Shown here one piece after another: positions 1 to 12,936 of a stretch of 64,000 bases of DNA (positions are counted from its first letter, which is position 1; every line of letters starts with the position of its first letter). The translations under genes were made by a program, and so were the position numbers. Where the stretch lies: positions 87,501 to 151,500 of the forward strand of contig JACATO010001052.1 of assembly GCA_018389105.1 (NCBI GenBank), written 5' to 3'. Source of the DNA: Nautilus pompilius. Its lineage: Eukaryota; Mollusca; Cephalopoda; Nautilida; Nautilidae. The notes below the pieces were generated by a model. The model saw only the letters and a program-made list of their open reading frames with translations, ran no database searches and was not told the origin of the DNA.

Positions 1-2850
1 ATCTTAGTGCATACGTTAGGGGAAATCCGCGGAGAGTTGATACCTGGGTAGTAAGTGTTTAGCTCATCTATATGTCTAAGCACGATTAACTAATGCCGTA
101 ACCACTTGCCCCCTGCATCAACTCGCCCCGGTCTCCTGTTCTCCGGTTATTTATGACCATTTGCTCTCCACCTGAATCAGATATAACATAGAATACAAGA
201 GTTCATTCTTTATCCATTAAATTTAAAAAAAACCCAAATCGAAAGAAGTTTTACTTTCAGCAAATATTAAATATTAAAATATATCAGTTTTCTTTTACTA
301 CCGATGGAAATATTTACGTTCTATGTACAGCGATGGCGAAAAGTCCTGCAACTACCCGGAATTTTAAAATTTTGGCTGATGAAATCGAATTAAATCGGCT
401 GAATTTGAATAATAACAACATTACCTTAACGTATCAAGTGCGCACGGATTTGAGATCTTCCACGTACTTAATGGTAAGATGGCGAAAATTGAAGAATGTG
501 TGACTGTTTGAAATCTAGAAGGCATATACGGGATTTTCCAAAAGACCTAATAATTGGCAGTCAATTAGAAGTCTTCCAAAGCGGACATTTAGAAGGGTCA
601 CCAGTACCCCATTAGTCCACGAGCATGACTTCAAGATAAATGTTATTATTATTACTTCTAAGATTAGTTACAGCAGTTAAAAGAGTTAAAGGATAATCAT
701 TTAAGCAAAAGGGATGGCCGATCAGCATCTGAAACTCTGTCATCAATAATATATTCTTATAGCAAAACAAACTACTGTTGAAACAAGGTTGCTGGCTTTT
801 TTCTGTATTACCATTACTCCTCACGTAGAGAGATCTTAGTCTCTCGAACGGTTACTAGTGACCAAAAACGTAAGTTGACTGAACCTCTGTTAACAAAGGT
901 TTAAGCTGCCAATTCTGTTTAATATTTAAAAACGGTGTTCTGAGGTAAATGTGATCGTATAACGTTCCGAGTGTTGGATGTCAAAGTAAGTTAACGGCTG
1001 TCCTTTTAAAAATCGATATTCCGACGACTGAACAGGTGCGTTAATCTGTTTTAGATTGAAATGGATGAATACACCTTTGTGGAAATCTTCTCTCGTCGCC
1101 TTATGCCGATAAATCTGTCAAAAAAGTATAAACTTCGATGTGTGAGCGACAAGGTAGAGAAGAATCAACCATCTTTAGAATCGTTTTACTTTCTTTTGTC
1201 CTTAAAGACTAGAGAATGACAGCTTTCCACTTTTGAAAATGATAAATAAATTTTTGGAAAGAGAAATAAAAAATATGTAATTAGACAAAATTGTTGCGAG
1301 TTAAATTATACCAAGAATCAGATTGAGACGTGGCCTTTTCGTAAAATAAACAAAGACATTGCAGACAAACTATTTTTAAAAAAATATATAACCAACACTG
1401 TAAACTTCGAGTTTGTAATGTCGCCCAAACTATAAAGGGAGACAAATGTCAGCTACCAAGAATATTTTCCGTGTCGACATGTCAGTAACGACATTGACGT
1501 TCAAAGAACACGAGTCCCAAGCTCATGGGTTGCAAATCTGCCGGTAATTTTTAAAGTGCCAATTGCTATGGTTGGAGACAAAGCAAATTTGTTTCGCTGG
1601 TTTGGATTCTAGCGAAACTTCCGATACCTTTCTTTCTAATGGTTGATTTGGAGAAGTGAAGTGACAGGCGCTAGCCCATCTCCATGGTTATGGACTGAGC
1701 AACTCCGACTAAACAGACGTGGAGAGGTGCCTGCCGAAGTTGACCACATCCCAGCCAGCCAGGGTTGGGAGCTGTCTTTGGAAGATGTTTTCTTTCAGTA
1801 TCTAGCATATTTTACAACACTCTACTGCAACTGTTTTATATTACATTACGTTTTATGTGCCAAGTCACTATGATACTGTCGTGATGGAAACTAATATGTA
1901 AATAAAAAGAGAAGCACAATGATTAGTGATGGGGCGCGTATTCGATGCGATTCTATCATTATTCGCACAGTCGGATCGGCCATTCTATCTTATTTCTCTG
2001 ATTCAAATTACAATAGAGACAGGAGTGCGGAAAGTTATGACTCCCATTCAAAAAAGTACATCGTATAAAAGTTGGTAAAGTTGTTGGCAATCACTACATT
2101 AACGTACACGGTGTTCTTTTCAAATACGGCATGTGGTAAACATCTTCTTTCTTTCCAGCTGAATGATAAACAGCACGGAACTAAAACCGTCAGGCGAATA
2201 AAACAGGAAAGCATTCAGCAGCATTACGCAGCGATGTTCCCAGGGCTGATTTGCATCCTCGGATTCCGTAGGTTAATTGGCGAAACGCGGGCTATGCGCG
2301 TACAGATGGACGTTTGAAGGCCGTGAAAAAACGTGGCCTTCGGGCTTAATCTTTATTTAAAGACCGACACCGATTTCAGAGTTTTTATAGCAGCGATGAG
2401 TCGTTAAGTTTTTTCTTTTCCTTTTTCTTTCTTTTTAAAGAGGTGAGACAAATAAGAGCGTATAGCCCGCGGTAACTCTGGCGTTAATTGTCGCTCGCGT
2501 AAACAAGCGTCGGTTGGACATTAAATAAGAATTCTTTTGTAGAATTTAAGGCACTTCTGAAACAGAAATCGTGGTTAAAGGCGTCTGGAAAAAAAAAAAC
2601 GGAAAATAAAATTCCACTGATAAAAAAAAATTTACAGGTAGAATTGCTAAAGAAGTGGTGAAGAATTTCGGACATTTTATTCGACAGTTAAAGGAAACGT
2701 GTGACAAGAAAACCATTAGCAACAACGAAAACAGAAAAACCAAAAAACAGGATCTTCCTTATTTATTACAGGGTCCAGATTCAACGCAGAGTTAAGCTTC
2801 CTTACATTAAGACAGACAAGCTGCAGCCCCTAATGTAGAGGTAAGAACTC
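1..2850. other. No gene recognised
   Basis: Mixed-composition DNA with ordinary CpG content. Frames at 1643-1873 and 2072-2317 do not match any family I know. A small hairpin of GAAGGCC and GGCCTTC lies at about 2316-2342. Confidence 0.5.
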
Positions 2851-2854
2851 GTCT

Positions 2855-2955
2855 CTCTCTCTCTGTGTGTGTACTGACGTCATCTCTCTGTGTACCGACG
2901 TCATCTCTCTGTGTACCGACGTCATCTCTCTGTGTACTGACGTCATATCTCTCTC

Positions 2956-2987
<32 letters not shown>

Positions 2988-3051
2988 GCTGTGTGTGTAC
3001 TGACGTAATCTCTCTCTGTGTAATAATGTCTCCTCTCTGTGTGTCTCGACA

Positions 3052-3089
<38 letters not shown>

Positions 3090-3090
3090 G
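2855..3090. repeat. CT microsatellite with CRE (TGACGTCA) units, cluster 1
   Basis: (CT)n tracts are interrupted by GTGTACTGACGTCATCTC and variants with CGACGTCAT. They are followed by GTAATAATGTC and TCTCGACATCAT, the same order as at the end of the 15.2-kb cluster. Long open frames here are by-products of the repeat. Confidence 0.9.
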
Positions 3091-3099
3091 TTTTTTTTT

Positions 3100-3955
3100 C
3101 TAACACGATATCATGAAAACAATAAAGAGTAGTGGAGTTTAGCATCTGTGGTTTAGTTCTCGTTATTGAAACAATCTCCGTGAAAGACTAGGAAAGGCTG
3201 GTGGCTGCTTCTTCCGAGTCAGGCAAAAAAAACAAAAAAAAAACGGTCTACCATAATTTTATTTTTTTCAAATAAACAACAACAACAACAACAACAACAA
3301 TCTCCCTTCTTTGCTATCTGGATTTCGGGAAAGAAAATAAGAATTCACTTGTTAATACTAAGCCCCCCCTCCCAATTGATCGGAACTTGCGCTTCCTTCT
3401 TGTTTTAACCTCATTCTGGCTGAGGGTAAACCAGACGCGGTTCCGGTTGGCTTCAGCTGTACGCTGTCTAAACGGCCGCTATTCGTTGTTACTCTTTTTT
3501 TTATTTTATTTTTGATGAAATTTAAATTTACGTGTTTTCTGTCTTGAATGGTTTCGTTTTAGCAAACGCGGTATCGTAAGTGCTCTCACCGCGAATTTGA
3601 TTGGTCCACGCGGCTGTGTCACGTGATCAAATGAGATCTGGATAAGTCGCATGAGTGTTGTGCTAAACGGAAATCATAGGACAATAGTGAACATCCAGCA
3701 AAGGCTCTTCCTCTTTGTTTTATGGTTAGGCTCGGTTCAGGACATCGTGAAAACATTTTTCTTTCGCTGGCAGAAACCGAGTGCTTCTCTATAACCAAAG
3801 ACGATTAATTTTCGTTTCATTTAGAGATTTTATTGGAAATAACCGTGGAAATACACACACAGTATATGCACAAATAAAGGATAAATTTCGAATTGTATTG
3901 TATATAATACAGAGAAATGCGTTAAGCAGTACATCAGTTAGTATTTGTGTGTGAA
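3100..3955. other. No gene; short poly-A and (CAA)n runs
   Basis: Poly-A and (CAA)n runs lie at 3223-3300. A CpG-containing stretch at 3410-3640 includes TCACGTGATCA, an E-box-type palindrome. Nothing else was recognised. Confidence 0.5.
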
Positions 3956-3959
3956 TTCT

Positions 3960-4425
3960 TTACTTTATATACAGCATGACACCTGTATTCATGCTCCCAC
4001 ACAGGTTATCGATGTATGACTGTGCAATGTTCTTCCAAATATACCCTAGCGCTTCCCACAATTTATCCAAGGTGTTTGGTTGCCGTCTGATTTTCCCAGT
4101 AGCCATATAACCTTATATGAATAATCTCAATGCTTTTTATATCAGGAATTTGTGAGGGCCGAAAAACCTTTGTGACTATAACATCAGCTTCTTTACATTT
4201 CAGATAATTTTTGTCGGAAAAATAATTCCTGCCAAATGACATGTCTTCCTGTCAGCAGTACCAGATTCGTTATCCTCTTCAAGAGACCTGCGTCCAGCTC
4301 CTTATGAAACACGAAGCCGGGCTGTAACCTGCCGCACAGAGCAGTCTTCAATAGCTAAGACAATAATTTCTATACGATTGTTTCGTGTTACATCCTTTCC
4401 AGAAGCCATGGTACTCACCACACAT
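3960..4425 (-). pseudogene. Possible internally deleted Tc1-type transposase relic
   Basis: On the minus strand an HTH-like start (MASGKDVTRNNRIEIIVLAI, then VRQVTARLRVS) near 4410 is followed 350 bases later by a Tc1-like end (IWKNIAQSYIDNLCGSM) near 4000. The catalytic middle is missing or unreadable. The match is from memory of family patterns and is weaker than the others. Confidence 0.35.
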
Positions 4426-4604
4426 TGACCACCCAACAGTGATGCCACTACCTATAGTTTTATAGTCCTGCAAGTGCTGCCCTTCCTGATTGCTTGCATG
4501 ACAACCAATCACAGTGCACCGTATCAACACGTGATTGTAGTACCATGGGGCATTTCGTTTTTACACACGAAATGCGTTTCTATTATGTGTTATTTGCTGC
4601 AACA

Positions 4605-4606
4605 CC

Positions 4607-4667
<61 letters not shown>

Positions 4668-4680
4668 TGTGTGTGTGTGC
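4605..4680. repeat. (GT)n microsatellite
   Basis: About 35 GT units with one GGG interruption. Shorter GT runs lie at 20256-20272 and 63248-63260. Confidence 0.95.
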
Positions 4681-4689
4681 ACAAACAGG

Positions 4690-7600
4690 TTGGCCTAAAA
4701 TTATCTCATTGGCTTAAAAACTTACATAACGTTTGTTCTAATAATGGCCGAAACTTTACATTTGTTTCATTTGAAAGATAATTTTATGCCCGTATGATTA
4801 TTATTTTGTTGTTTTTTTAGGTGTAACCAAAGATGGTGCAGCATCTGAACACTTGGACGGGACGCATGGATGAAACCTTCCTGTACCTTTTTATAATCTA
4901 GATGAGCCATAGGAAACGTGAGTGTGCACCAATAGCAGGTAATTTGAGAGAGTTAGGGAGCACGACACATGAAGGGGTTTGATAAGCTCCCATAAAAATG
5001 CTTTGCTCGCCCCTGTCGAAAACGTGTTATAGCATTTGAGAAAATGTGTCGATCAGGTGAACTAGCATACAAGGAACTTCCAAACTGACTCTAAAACAAA
5101 GATAATTCCTCCACCAGAACAAAAGCTTTAACATCTTTAGATTGGGGAACGACTCTTCGGTCATCATATATCTTTTCTTCGTCTTATATATTATGTACAG
5201 TCAAGATTAGTTATTTAAAATACGGGGAGTTTGCTTTAATTCTCATTTTTAGGCGAAATACTCTGTTAGAATTTTGTTTGTCTCCTCATTAGGAATATTT
5301 TTTCCCCAGTGGTGAGAACAATTTGTAATTATCCGTGTAAGGTTAAACAACAAATATGATGCATCTGAGTTTCAATAGCTGGCAGGCTCTTTGCGCGAAT
5401 AAATATGTAATTCCGCTTGAACTTCCGATATTTAAGCAGTAGAGAAAAACAGCAAAAAAATCTTACGCCAACGACTGTCACGTGATAAGATTTCTTTTAG
5501 ATTATAATGGAAGTACTAAGTTTCTGTGTATAGCATTTTCAGCTCGCTAAATGTTAAATATTACTCTTGTTTGCGTGTGTTATATAAAAAAACAACCTCT
5601 TTATATCAAATATGTTTTTTTTTACTTCCTAATAGAAAAGCGATCAAGAAAAAAATTATAATTTGCGAGTTTTGAAAATAATATATGCATAATGGAAAAG
5701 TCTTTTATGACGTAGATTTATCGTGAGTTTGAAGCTACCAGTAACAGAAACAGCATGAATCAAATCCTATTAACATGCCTGTAACGTTAGAAGTATACTT
5801 TGCCCAGGAGCACTTATTCACAATCGACTTCACATGAAAAGGCTAAACATGAGAGATAGAAAACGTTAATAAGAAAAGGGCAATGTCACTTGTTGTTTAA
5901 AAGTTTATTTCTTAAAATGCTTAATAATGGCAGATTAGATATTGGTAACAGATGAACATCTTCATCTAAGTTTTGACCGCTCGAATTGTCTTCATGTGGT
6001 CGCATATTAAAGAATTTTAAGTAAAAAATAAATGTTTGCTTTCTGTACATCTCTCAACATTAAACGTTTCTATGATGGTTGAGACTAAAAACTTTTGATT
6101 TAATAAGCATTCTAAAGATCAGTCTCCAGCTCTTTTAGGTAATCGCCGATCTGGCCTGTAGGCTTTGTGTAAGGTCAAGCAAGGATTCTGAAGAGAAGAA
6201 CTCACTAATTCGTACGTGTCTGACAAATAATCAGACTTAAAGCTGCACTTTCCCTCTGTTTTCTCCGAAGAACCTGGTTTAAAGATTTACTGAACTCTCT
6301 GTCGAGATATCGTTAAACTACTCTCGACGTAACTTGGAGTTACATCGTTTGAATTTCATGGAAACTAGAGACATGTCGATGCTGCTTCTCTTTGGTAAGG
6401 TGTTTTTTCCTCCTTTACAGCATAGAACATTAAACATTTAATAATAACCAATGACTTAGTCTTTTGCGTCCGATTCTTAAGCAACGCCCATCATCTATCT
6501 GTAATTATTAAAACTTACTTTTCGCATTGTTGAGGCAGAGGGTTAGAAATTTTCCACTCTAATGGAATTTTTGTCTGACAAAATGTTGGACAATTTTTCC
6601 TATTGATCTACAACCAAAAAAAAATAATAATAATCACTCATTACTGTCGTCGTTGTAGTCGTTCACGCACCTCTTGAAGGTTTCTGTAAATGTTTCTAAA
6701 TCTACACTCTCTGCGATGGTTTCCGGAAGATACGACCATTGCTGACCAAGGCAGTCTCCTCCGACTGAAGATTTCTCCGAGTAACTGAACTTTCTACTCG
6801 TATTGACGAGACATCTATTTGACAGAAGTAACGTGATTACACACACGCATAGTTATATCTAGTTTCGTCGGAGGTGGGCTTCTGAAACAAGCAAACAAAC
6901 AAACAAAAAAAGGCCTTACATCAGAAAGCCTAGTGAGTGCTAAGAACCAACAATATGCCATTATAATTAATTAATCAGATGTGATTCTATACAAAACGCA
7001 CATGCACATAGTCTGCCTAGTAAATATTAAACACTAGATTTAATTATTTAACGCCACCCTATCGCATGTTTAAAAAGAAATAAAGTAGGAAATATATTAT
7101 AAAATAAAGCTGCCAAATATCCATCTAATCAAAATTTTATTATGTTTTACAAATGCTTTCTGTTTTATTTAAAACTCGTATAAAATAATGATAGAATATT
7201 TTGCATCATATTTATTTCTTGGTTTAATTATCTAAAAAAAATGTGAAAATTTCTTTTTTTTTTTAAACAGATGGAGCATCCAACCCCTCACCATCATAAA
7301 ACTCTGCCACGCCTATCCAATATTTGCTTTTGCTGAGGTGTTGGAATATATGAAGAGGTATTCTCCACACAAAAAATCGGGACCAACGGTTTTGCTGGGT
7401 GGCGGGGGCTAGAGGTCAAAAGGCGCCATCAATTACCACTTTTTGAATTTCTATTTTGAAGTGACTTTACTACTCGATTGGAAAGATCTTGCTTTTACGA
7501 GCATTTTGATACCAAGATCATCCAAAATCGGACCAGTACAGCCTGAGATATAGCCTCTGAGAGATTGCGGGTCAACCGGGGAAGTCCAAATTTTGGTGGC

Positions 7601-9300
7601 CCCTAAAATTGGTCCCAGTGGGCCCCAAGGACTGAAAATTGGTACACAATGTTTCACTATAGAAACAAACACTTGCACAAAAAAATGAGTGAAATCTGAG
7701 ACGGTGTTTCAAAATTTTGCTGAAAAGTGTGTACATTTGACATGGAATACCCCTTCTCTGGTCTGCAATCTGTGGGTATTTGTCAAGCCATCCAGGATTA
7801 TATAGTATTATCCAGAGTAAATTGATCACCACTAATTTTAATCATATGCTCAAAACAGCGTAAATAAAAATTATTTACATTTGTACATATGGTACGATCT
7901 CACATATAACAAGAACAATGCGATCATTAAATTTTCAGATGAATTATTTGTAAAACTTGCATGACATGTGATAGACCGCATTCCAAGACTGAAAATATTT
8001 TTAAATATAAAAATAGCGAGTTATCTTGTCTATGGAAGCCTGGCACCACGGCACGGAGATACTTTTTATGGATCCATACAATCCGTATCAGCTGTCCGGG
8101 ATCAGCTTACTGACGGAAACTGATAGAATTCTCATTTAGTAAACCTATTTTCTGGCCAGTTGCAGATAAAGTTACTTAGCATGGTTCCTGGGCAGACAAA
8201 GAGGAGGGGAAAAAAGGTTATTAAAACATGAAAGCGTTCACGAATACATCTTCACTTTAAGAGAGAATAAAAACATTTACTGTCGTGCCCCGCTTCGATT
8301 TGTCGCCCAACACGGGCTTTATTATGTCCATGTGGCAATTTACGACGGATGGAGAAGCCGTGAAGCCTTCGTAGCAGCATCGAGTAGCGGGACTGTGGAT
8401 AATTCGGTCTGAAAGAGCGCTGATTAGTCGATGGCTTGCTTTTCAAGAGGACAGCGATTACAGAAGAGATGCAGGACCGAAACAACTCCACCGCAGAGAC
8501 ATCGTATAAAAATGCGTCCAGTTCCACCTAATCAGATTTGAATATCCTGCTTTCAAGCAATAATTGTTTGCGGGAATAGGACGTCATGAGGTCTGCTGTA
8601 CATATAAAAAAAAATAAAATGTAATTATATGCCCATTAATCATCAGTCAGGCAACGGCTACACCTGCAGTATTAAGTTAAAAACACTTGTGCACTTTGAG
8701 ATGTGATCTTTTCCATTACTCGATTTAGAATTTGTTAAATGCCGATCTCTCTTCTTACGCAAACTCTTCCTCGCTAAGTAGAATTTATGGTTACCTCTCC
8801 TCTTAATCTGTTTGTGCTTCTTGGTAAAGTTTCTGGGTCTGTTGTTTGTCCGTTTGTGTTCTTTTGCCCTAAGTCATTCCATAAAACATAAACAAAATCA
8901 AAATGGCGGTAAACACGACAGAAAACTAACATTATTGATATATTTTTTAAAAAATATATCATGGACTATATTAAAAACTGCTGATCAGAAGTAGCTTTTT
9001 AGACAAAGGGGTACATAAGTGGTATATATACTTTATTAACTGAACAGATTAATATATATATATATAAACCTATTTAGCGAATTATGTGCTCCATCCCGAC
9101 TAAACATTTAAAAATTTTTTATTATTCGTGTGTATTTCTATTAAATATAAGACTATTTCGTATTCATACATCCCTCGTTTCCTTCCTTACATTGATTCCT
9201 CTGGGAAGTGTATTTAATAGAGTTTATAACGTATGACGAAATAATAGATTTCGAATATAAAAAACAAATACAAAATTTAAATAGATTTTTTTTTTTCAAA
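4690..9300. other. No gene recognised; AT-rich
   Basis: Mostly AT-rich noncoding DNA. A denser block at 7280-7850 has repeat-like composition (for example GTGGCCCCTAAAATTGGTCC) and frames on the minus strand that I do not recognise. A 91-codon minus frame at 8252-8527 is also unassigned. Confidence 0.4.
8936..8961. repeat. Perfect 26-bp AT palindrome
   Basis: TGATATATTTTTT is followed directly by its reverse complement. It lies in AT-rich DNA, so it is probably of no function. Confidence 0.8.
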
Positions 9301-9312
9301 AAAACATACTCT

Positions 9313-10560
9313 GGCTGGACACTTTATTAAGATCTTTACCTAATAATGGATTGAGATGTCTTTTGGGCAGATAAACATTGGCACATCATCGCATAGAATC
9401 CACAAAGTGCTCGATGGTTTTGTGAGGATATCACTTATTAATATTTACGCAATGTATGAAACAAGGTAGGCAGATAATTGTGAAGGCTAATGCGTCTTTC
9501 AAATCCATTCCACAAATGTCTAGTTGGATTGAGATCAGGGAATTGCGTTTGCCACAGTGTGGATCTGGAGGTTTGAAGCACTGCGTCTTTTAGGTAGTCG
9601 TCTCTATCAGGTAACACATAAAGCATCACTGGATGCTGGCGTCAGTCCAATATCTACGGCCATCACACCACCAAAAGACACTTGTTCATGGTGGTAAACT
9701 GTGATTGGTAGTTTACGCAAAGGTTTGCTTCTCCTTACTACCGCAGTCCATTCGTTGCAATGTCATTCGCAAGGTACGGCTGAAGATGGACGTAGCATCA
9801 TTGCCCAGCATTGAATATCTCTTTCAGCTGGTATATTGTTTGAGGACGCTTGAACTTTACTATTCTGTCATACTGCCATTTTCTTTTTTTTTTTGTTGCT
9901 CCTTTAACTGTCACTAAGTTATTGCAGCCAAAATTCTCCTCGCAGAAGACATTTTATTTATCTTGTGCCGTTTCTGATCAAATCGAATGGTCAATGTCTT
10001 GGAGCAGCCTGCCAACAAAACTGCCTTGGCCATTCCGACACCCGCTAGACGTGTGAATACCATCGTGGCTCTTTCGAGCTCTGTGATGTATTCCCCATAC
10101 CTGTTAGACTGACTGCAAATATGCTTGTCAAAATCGTGTTTGGCGCTGCCGGGATTATCTGCTACATCAGGTGGTCACGCCTAAAGGTAATGCGACAGAA
10201 TTCCAGGTGTTAACCTAATAAACAGCCTTACATGGCTATACGGACATCAATGCTCAGTGCTTTCCTACATCAGAAATGGGGGCCATGGAACATAGACGGT
10301 CAGTACTATCAATAAAGGTTGATCTAATCGATTGTATCAAGTACCAAAACACCGGAAGATGTGCTAGAGAACGCGTGGGATATCTCAAAACGCGCTTGTC
10401 ACTCTGCTCTTGCAGGAGAAGCAAACATTGAAGGAGTCGTCTGAAAGCAGGTGTTGCACATAGGATAGAATGCTGCTTTGTTTAGAGTTGTTCAAGTCAA
10501 CACGAGACACCTGTTTTAATTTCGTGTAGAAGCAGGTTTTTGTATCACTGAAACAGAATG
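9313..10560 (-). pseudogene. Tc1-like transposon relic
   Basis: The minus strand near 9438-9629 reads DDYLKDAVLQ, then FPDLNPTRHLWNGFERRI. This is the Tc1 YL...SPDLNPIEHLWD..RRI block around the last catalytic acidic residue. Upstream, 9640-10560 keeps the layout of a Tc1 copy (for example the stretch at 9960-10110) but is full of stops and indels. The right edge is approximate. Confidence 0.6.
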
Positions 10561-10899
10561 GATACGGATTTGACTACAGTAAATCCTCAATTTACTTTGT
10601 CCATGTTTGTGAATGTAAACTAAAGTTTAATGAAATATCAAAATTAATGCTAATGTAAAACATAGGCGAGAAAAGTTAAACTAAAGAAAATTTCTATTAA
10701 ATAAAACTTTAAAAAAGAATTTTCCCTTTATTAATTTTAGTTCTTTAAAATGATTCAGAAAAATATATTGTATTTTTGGTTATTTCTGGAAATGAGACTT
10801 TTCTGGTGATGCATAAAGATCTGAATATATCACTCCAGAAGGAACAATCCTTCCTAGTTTTTACTATAAAAAACTAAAATGGTGGATTGTTTTTTGCCG

Positions 10900-11100
10900 T
10901 CAGTTGCTAGTGCTTATCTCAAAGAGCAACGAGGTACAGAGTCGAGATTCTGGATCCTTATATCAGATCATACGCAGGTGCAAATGGCGATAACTTCATT
11001 TTAATGGACAACAACTATCGCCCACAGAAAGCACGGGTATTCGATCAATATCTTCGAGACCAAAACCATCATCCGTATGAAATGGCCTGGACATTTTCTC
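10900..11100 (+). pseudogene. Second Tc1-like transposase fragment, opposite orientation
   Basis: The + strand shows ESRFWI, then GDNFILMDNNYRPQKARVFD followed by QYL and MAW. This corresponds to Tc1 DESRF and NFxxMDDNARPHRARVVDxYL...WP. It covers the middle of the DDE domain only. The second aspartate region reads MDNN where MDDN is expected, so it is broken. It runs opposite to the relic at 9.3-10.5 kb. Confidence 0.6.
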
Positions 11101-11163
11101 AAGATACATCCTTTTATGATGGTTGTTGCTTAACATTCGGAAAGCAGTGTAGTATACATGTGA

Positions 11164-11625
11164 ATTCTGAGCTTTATTCCCCCCGTGTTCTTACTGCTTG
11201 TCTGAACTTTACCCCCCCTGTGTTCTTAGTGATTATCTGAGCTTTATTCTCCCCGTATTCTTAGTGCTTGTCTGAGCTTTATCCCCCCGTGTTCTTCTTG
11301 TTTGAGCTTTATTCTCCCCATATGCTTAGTGCTTGTCGAGCTTTATCCCCCACGTATTCTTAGTGCTCGTCTGAGCTTTATCCACCCCCCGTGTTCTTCT
11401 TGTTTGAGCTTTATTCTCCCCATATTCTTAGTGCTTGTCGAGCTTTATTACCAATGTGTTCTTAGTGATTATCTGAGCTTTATTCCCCGTGTTCTTAGTG
11501 CTTGTCTGAGCTTTATTCATCCTGTTGTTAGTGATTATCTGAGCTTTATTCCCCCGTTTCCTTAGTGATTGCCTGAGTTGTATTCCCCTGTGTTCTTAAA
11601 GATTGTCGGAACTTTATTCCCTATA
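11164..11625. repeat. Minisatellite, 35-38 bp unit, about 14 copies
   Basis: The unit reads GAGCTTTATTCCCCCCGTGT followed by TCTTAGTGCTTGTCT, with variable C-run length and some shortened units. Divergence between copies is moderate. It directly follows the Tc1 fragment at 10.9-11.1 kb. Confidence 0.9.
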
Positions 11626-11639
11626 CTGATATTTGTTAA

Positions 11640-12835
11640 AGAGAAATCGTTTTGAAGATCCGATGTTTTCTTGATGTGTGAGTGACTTTATTGGTTTGGG
11701 GTCCAGTCGACTATATGTAACTCAAGTCTATGAGGAAAACCGTGAATAGAATTTCTAAATAAAAGCGACACTCATCACAATATTTAAATGCGTAATCTTA
11801 GATAAAACGCGATCAGGGAAATCTACTGTAATTGCTCATTCACCCTTTTTTAGTGTATTTTTTTCTTGTTTATCTGATTAATCGATACGTATTTGGTGGG
11901 GTGGTGCAGTCTTAAAGAGAACCCAATCTTGATTTTAAGATGAGAATTCGAGCCAGAACTGACTCTGATACACTACTTAGGCAGCAGCAAACGAATCTAA
12001 ACTAGTTTGTACAAGTTACGACGAGCGCGCGCGCGCGTTTATCAAATCACCACTTGAAACTGGTTTCAGGTTCCTTATCAACGCAATTACAGCGAAGACT
12101 TCGGTCCGACAGAAATTCTATTTACAACGCCCCCCCCCCACCCCAACCATCCACCTCCCTCTCTTCCTCCTCTGCTTCCAGTATACAGTTTGAGTGGTTT
12201 TTCCGGGTGAGAGGTAGGAGTCACGAGACCCGGGGTTGGGGGAGACAACCCCGGCCGTGCTGTTTTACGTAGCACTCTCTGTGTACTCTAGGGCTGGCTG
12301 GGACAAAACACCGCGCGGGTGTCCGTCAGCGCGGAGAATTCTCCGAGAATGAATTTGAATTTTTCCGAAGCTGATGATGGTAGGAGCACCAAAACCAGAT
12401 CTTCTCGGCCGGGCCGAAGGGAAGGCAAACGTCCCAGAGCCTAATTCGCTTTTCTTGGAGACGAATCGCACTTCTCAACGGGAAGCTGGACATGGTCAAA
12501 TAAACCCGACTATAAAGAACAGCGGTGTAAAATGTCTAGAAACTCTTCTGAAATAATCGTACGGTGAATTCCACCTTCTCCCCCTTTTTTCCGTCAAATC
12601 TCCCGCAATTAATTTTATTTTGTTTGATTTGTATGTAATCGCGTGATTAGAGGAAAAACTAATTGCTCTGAACAGTATGTTGAAAACAAGTTCCAAGGCA
12701 GTCGAGGCTCTGGTTTCCGTCTTCTTTTATTACAGAAGTAGAGATTCGATATCTGTCTCCTTCTTAAAAATCTTCCGGTCTTTGTCTACGGGGGAGTTTC
12801 GGCGAGAACGAGCCTGCGCCACGCCACGCCACCCG
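11640..12835. other. CpG-rich stretch without a recognised gene
   Basis: It holds a (CG)n run at about 12025-12038, poly-C at 12130, and a CpG-rich block to 12560. At 11895-11985 the words GTGGTGCAGTC and GAATTCGAGCC resemble pol III boxes, but too weakly to call a SINE. Confidence 0.4.
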
Positions 12836-12839
12836 GGTC

Positions 12840-12925
12840 TGACGGTGTCGCATGACGTCATTTCCGCTTCCTATGCGATGTTCGCGTTCCGCGCACCTTC
12901 ACAGCGATAAACGACGCCATCTTTG
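12840..12925. promoter_or_regulatory. Promoter-like cluster: CRE, ETS-type sites, YY1-like site
   Basis: TGACGTCA (12853-12860) is followed at once by TTTCCGCTTCCT, which holds two ETS-type cores. CpG-rich GATGTTCGCGTTCCGCGC and then GACGCCATCTTTG follow. The last reads CAAAGATGGCGTC on the minus strand, a YY1-like start motif. This arrangement is common in TATA-less housekeeping promoters. Direction is unclear. The minus-strand ATG in the motif opens only 20 codons (12920-12858). Confidence 0.45.
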
Positions 12926-12936
12926 TAAAAAAAAAA

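Noticed and set aside
2316-2342. Hairpin GAAGGCC...GGCCTTC as a bacterial-type terminator
   Set aside because: The DNA is eukaryotic and there is no gene or U-tract logic around it; a 7-bp stem is expected by chance.
2807-3145. Long frames in CT/GA arrays (also at 15143-15749, 20259-20736, 26503-27220, 30808-31041, 41069-41284)
   Set aside because: They are pure products of dinucleotide and CRE-word repetition (RERERE, SLSLSL), with no unique sequence.
4540-4582. Short hairpin CATTTCGT...ACGAAATG
   Set aside because: An 8-bp stem in 64 kb is not remarkable, and nothing nearby suggests a role.
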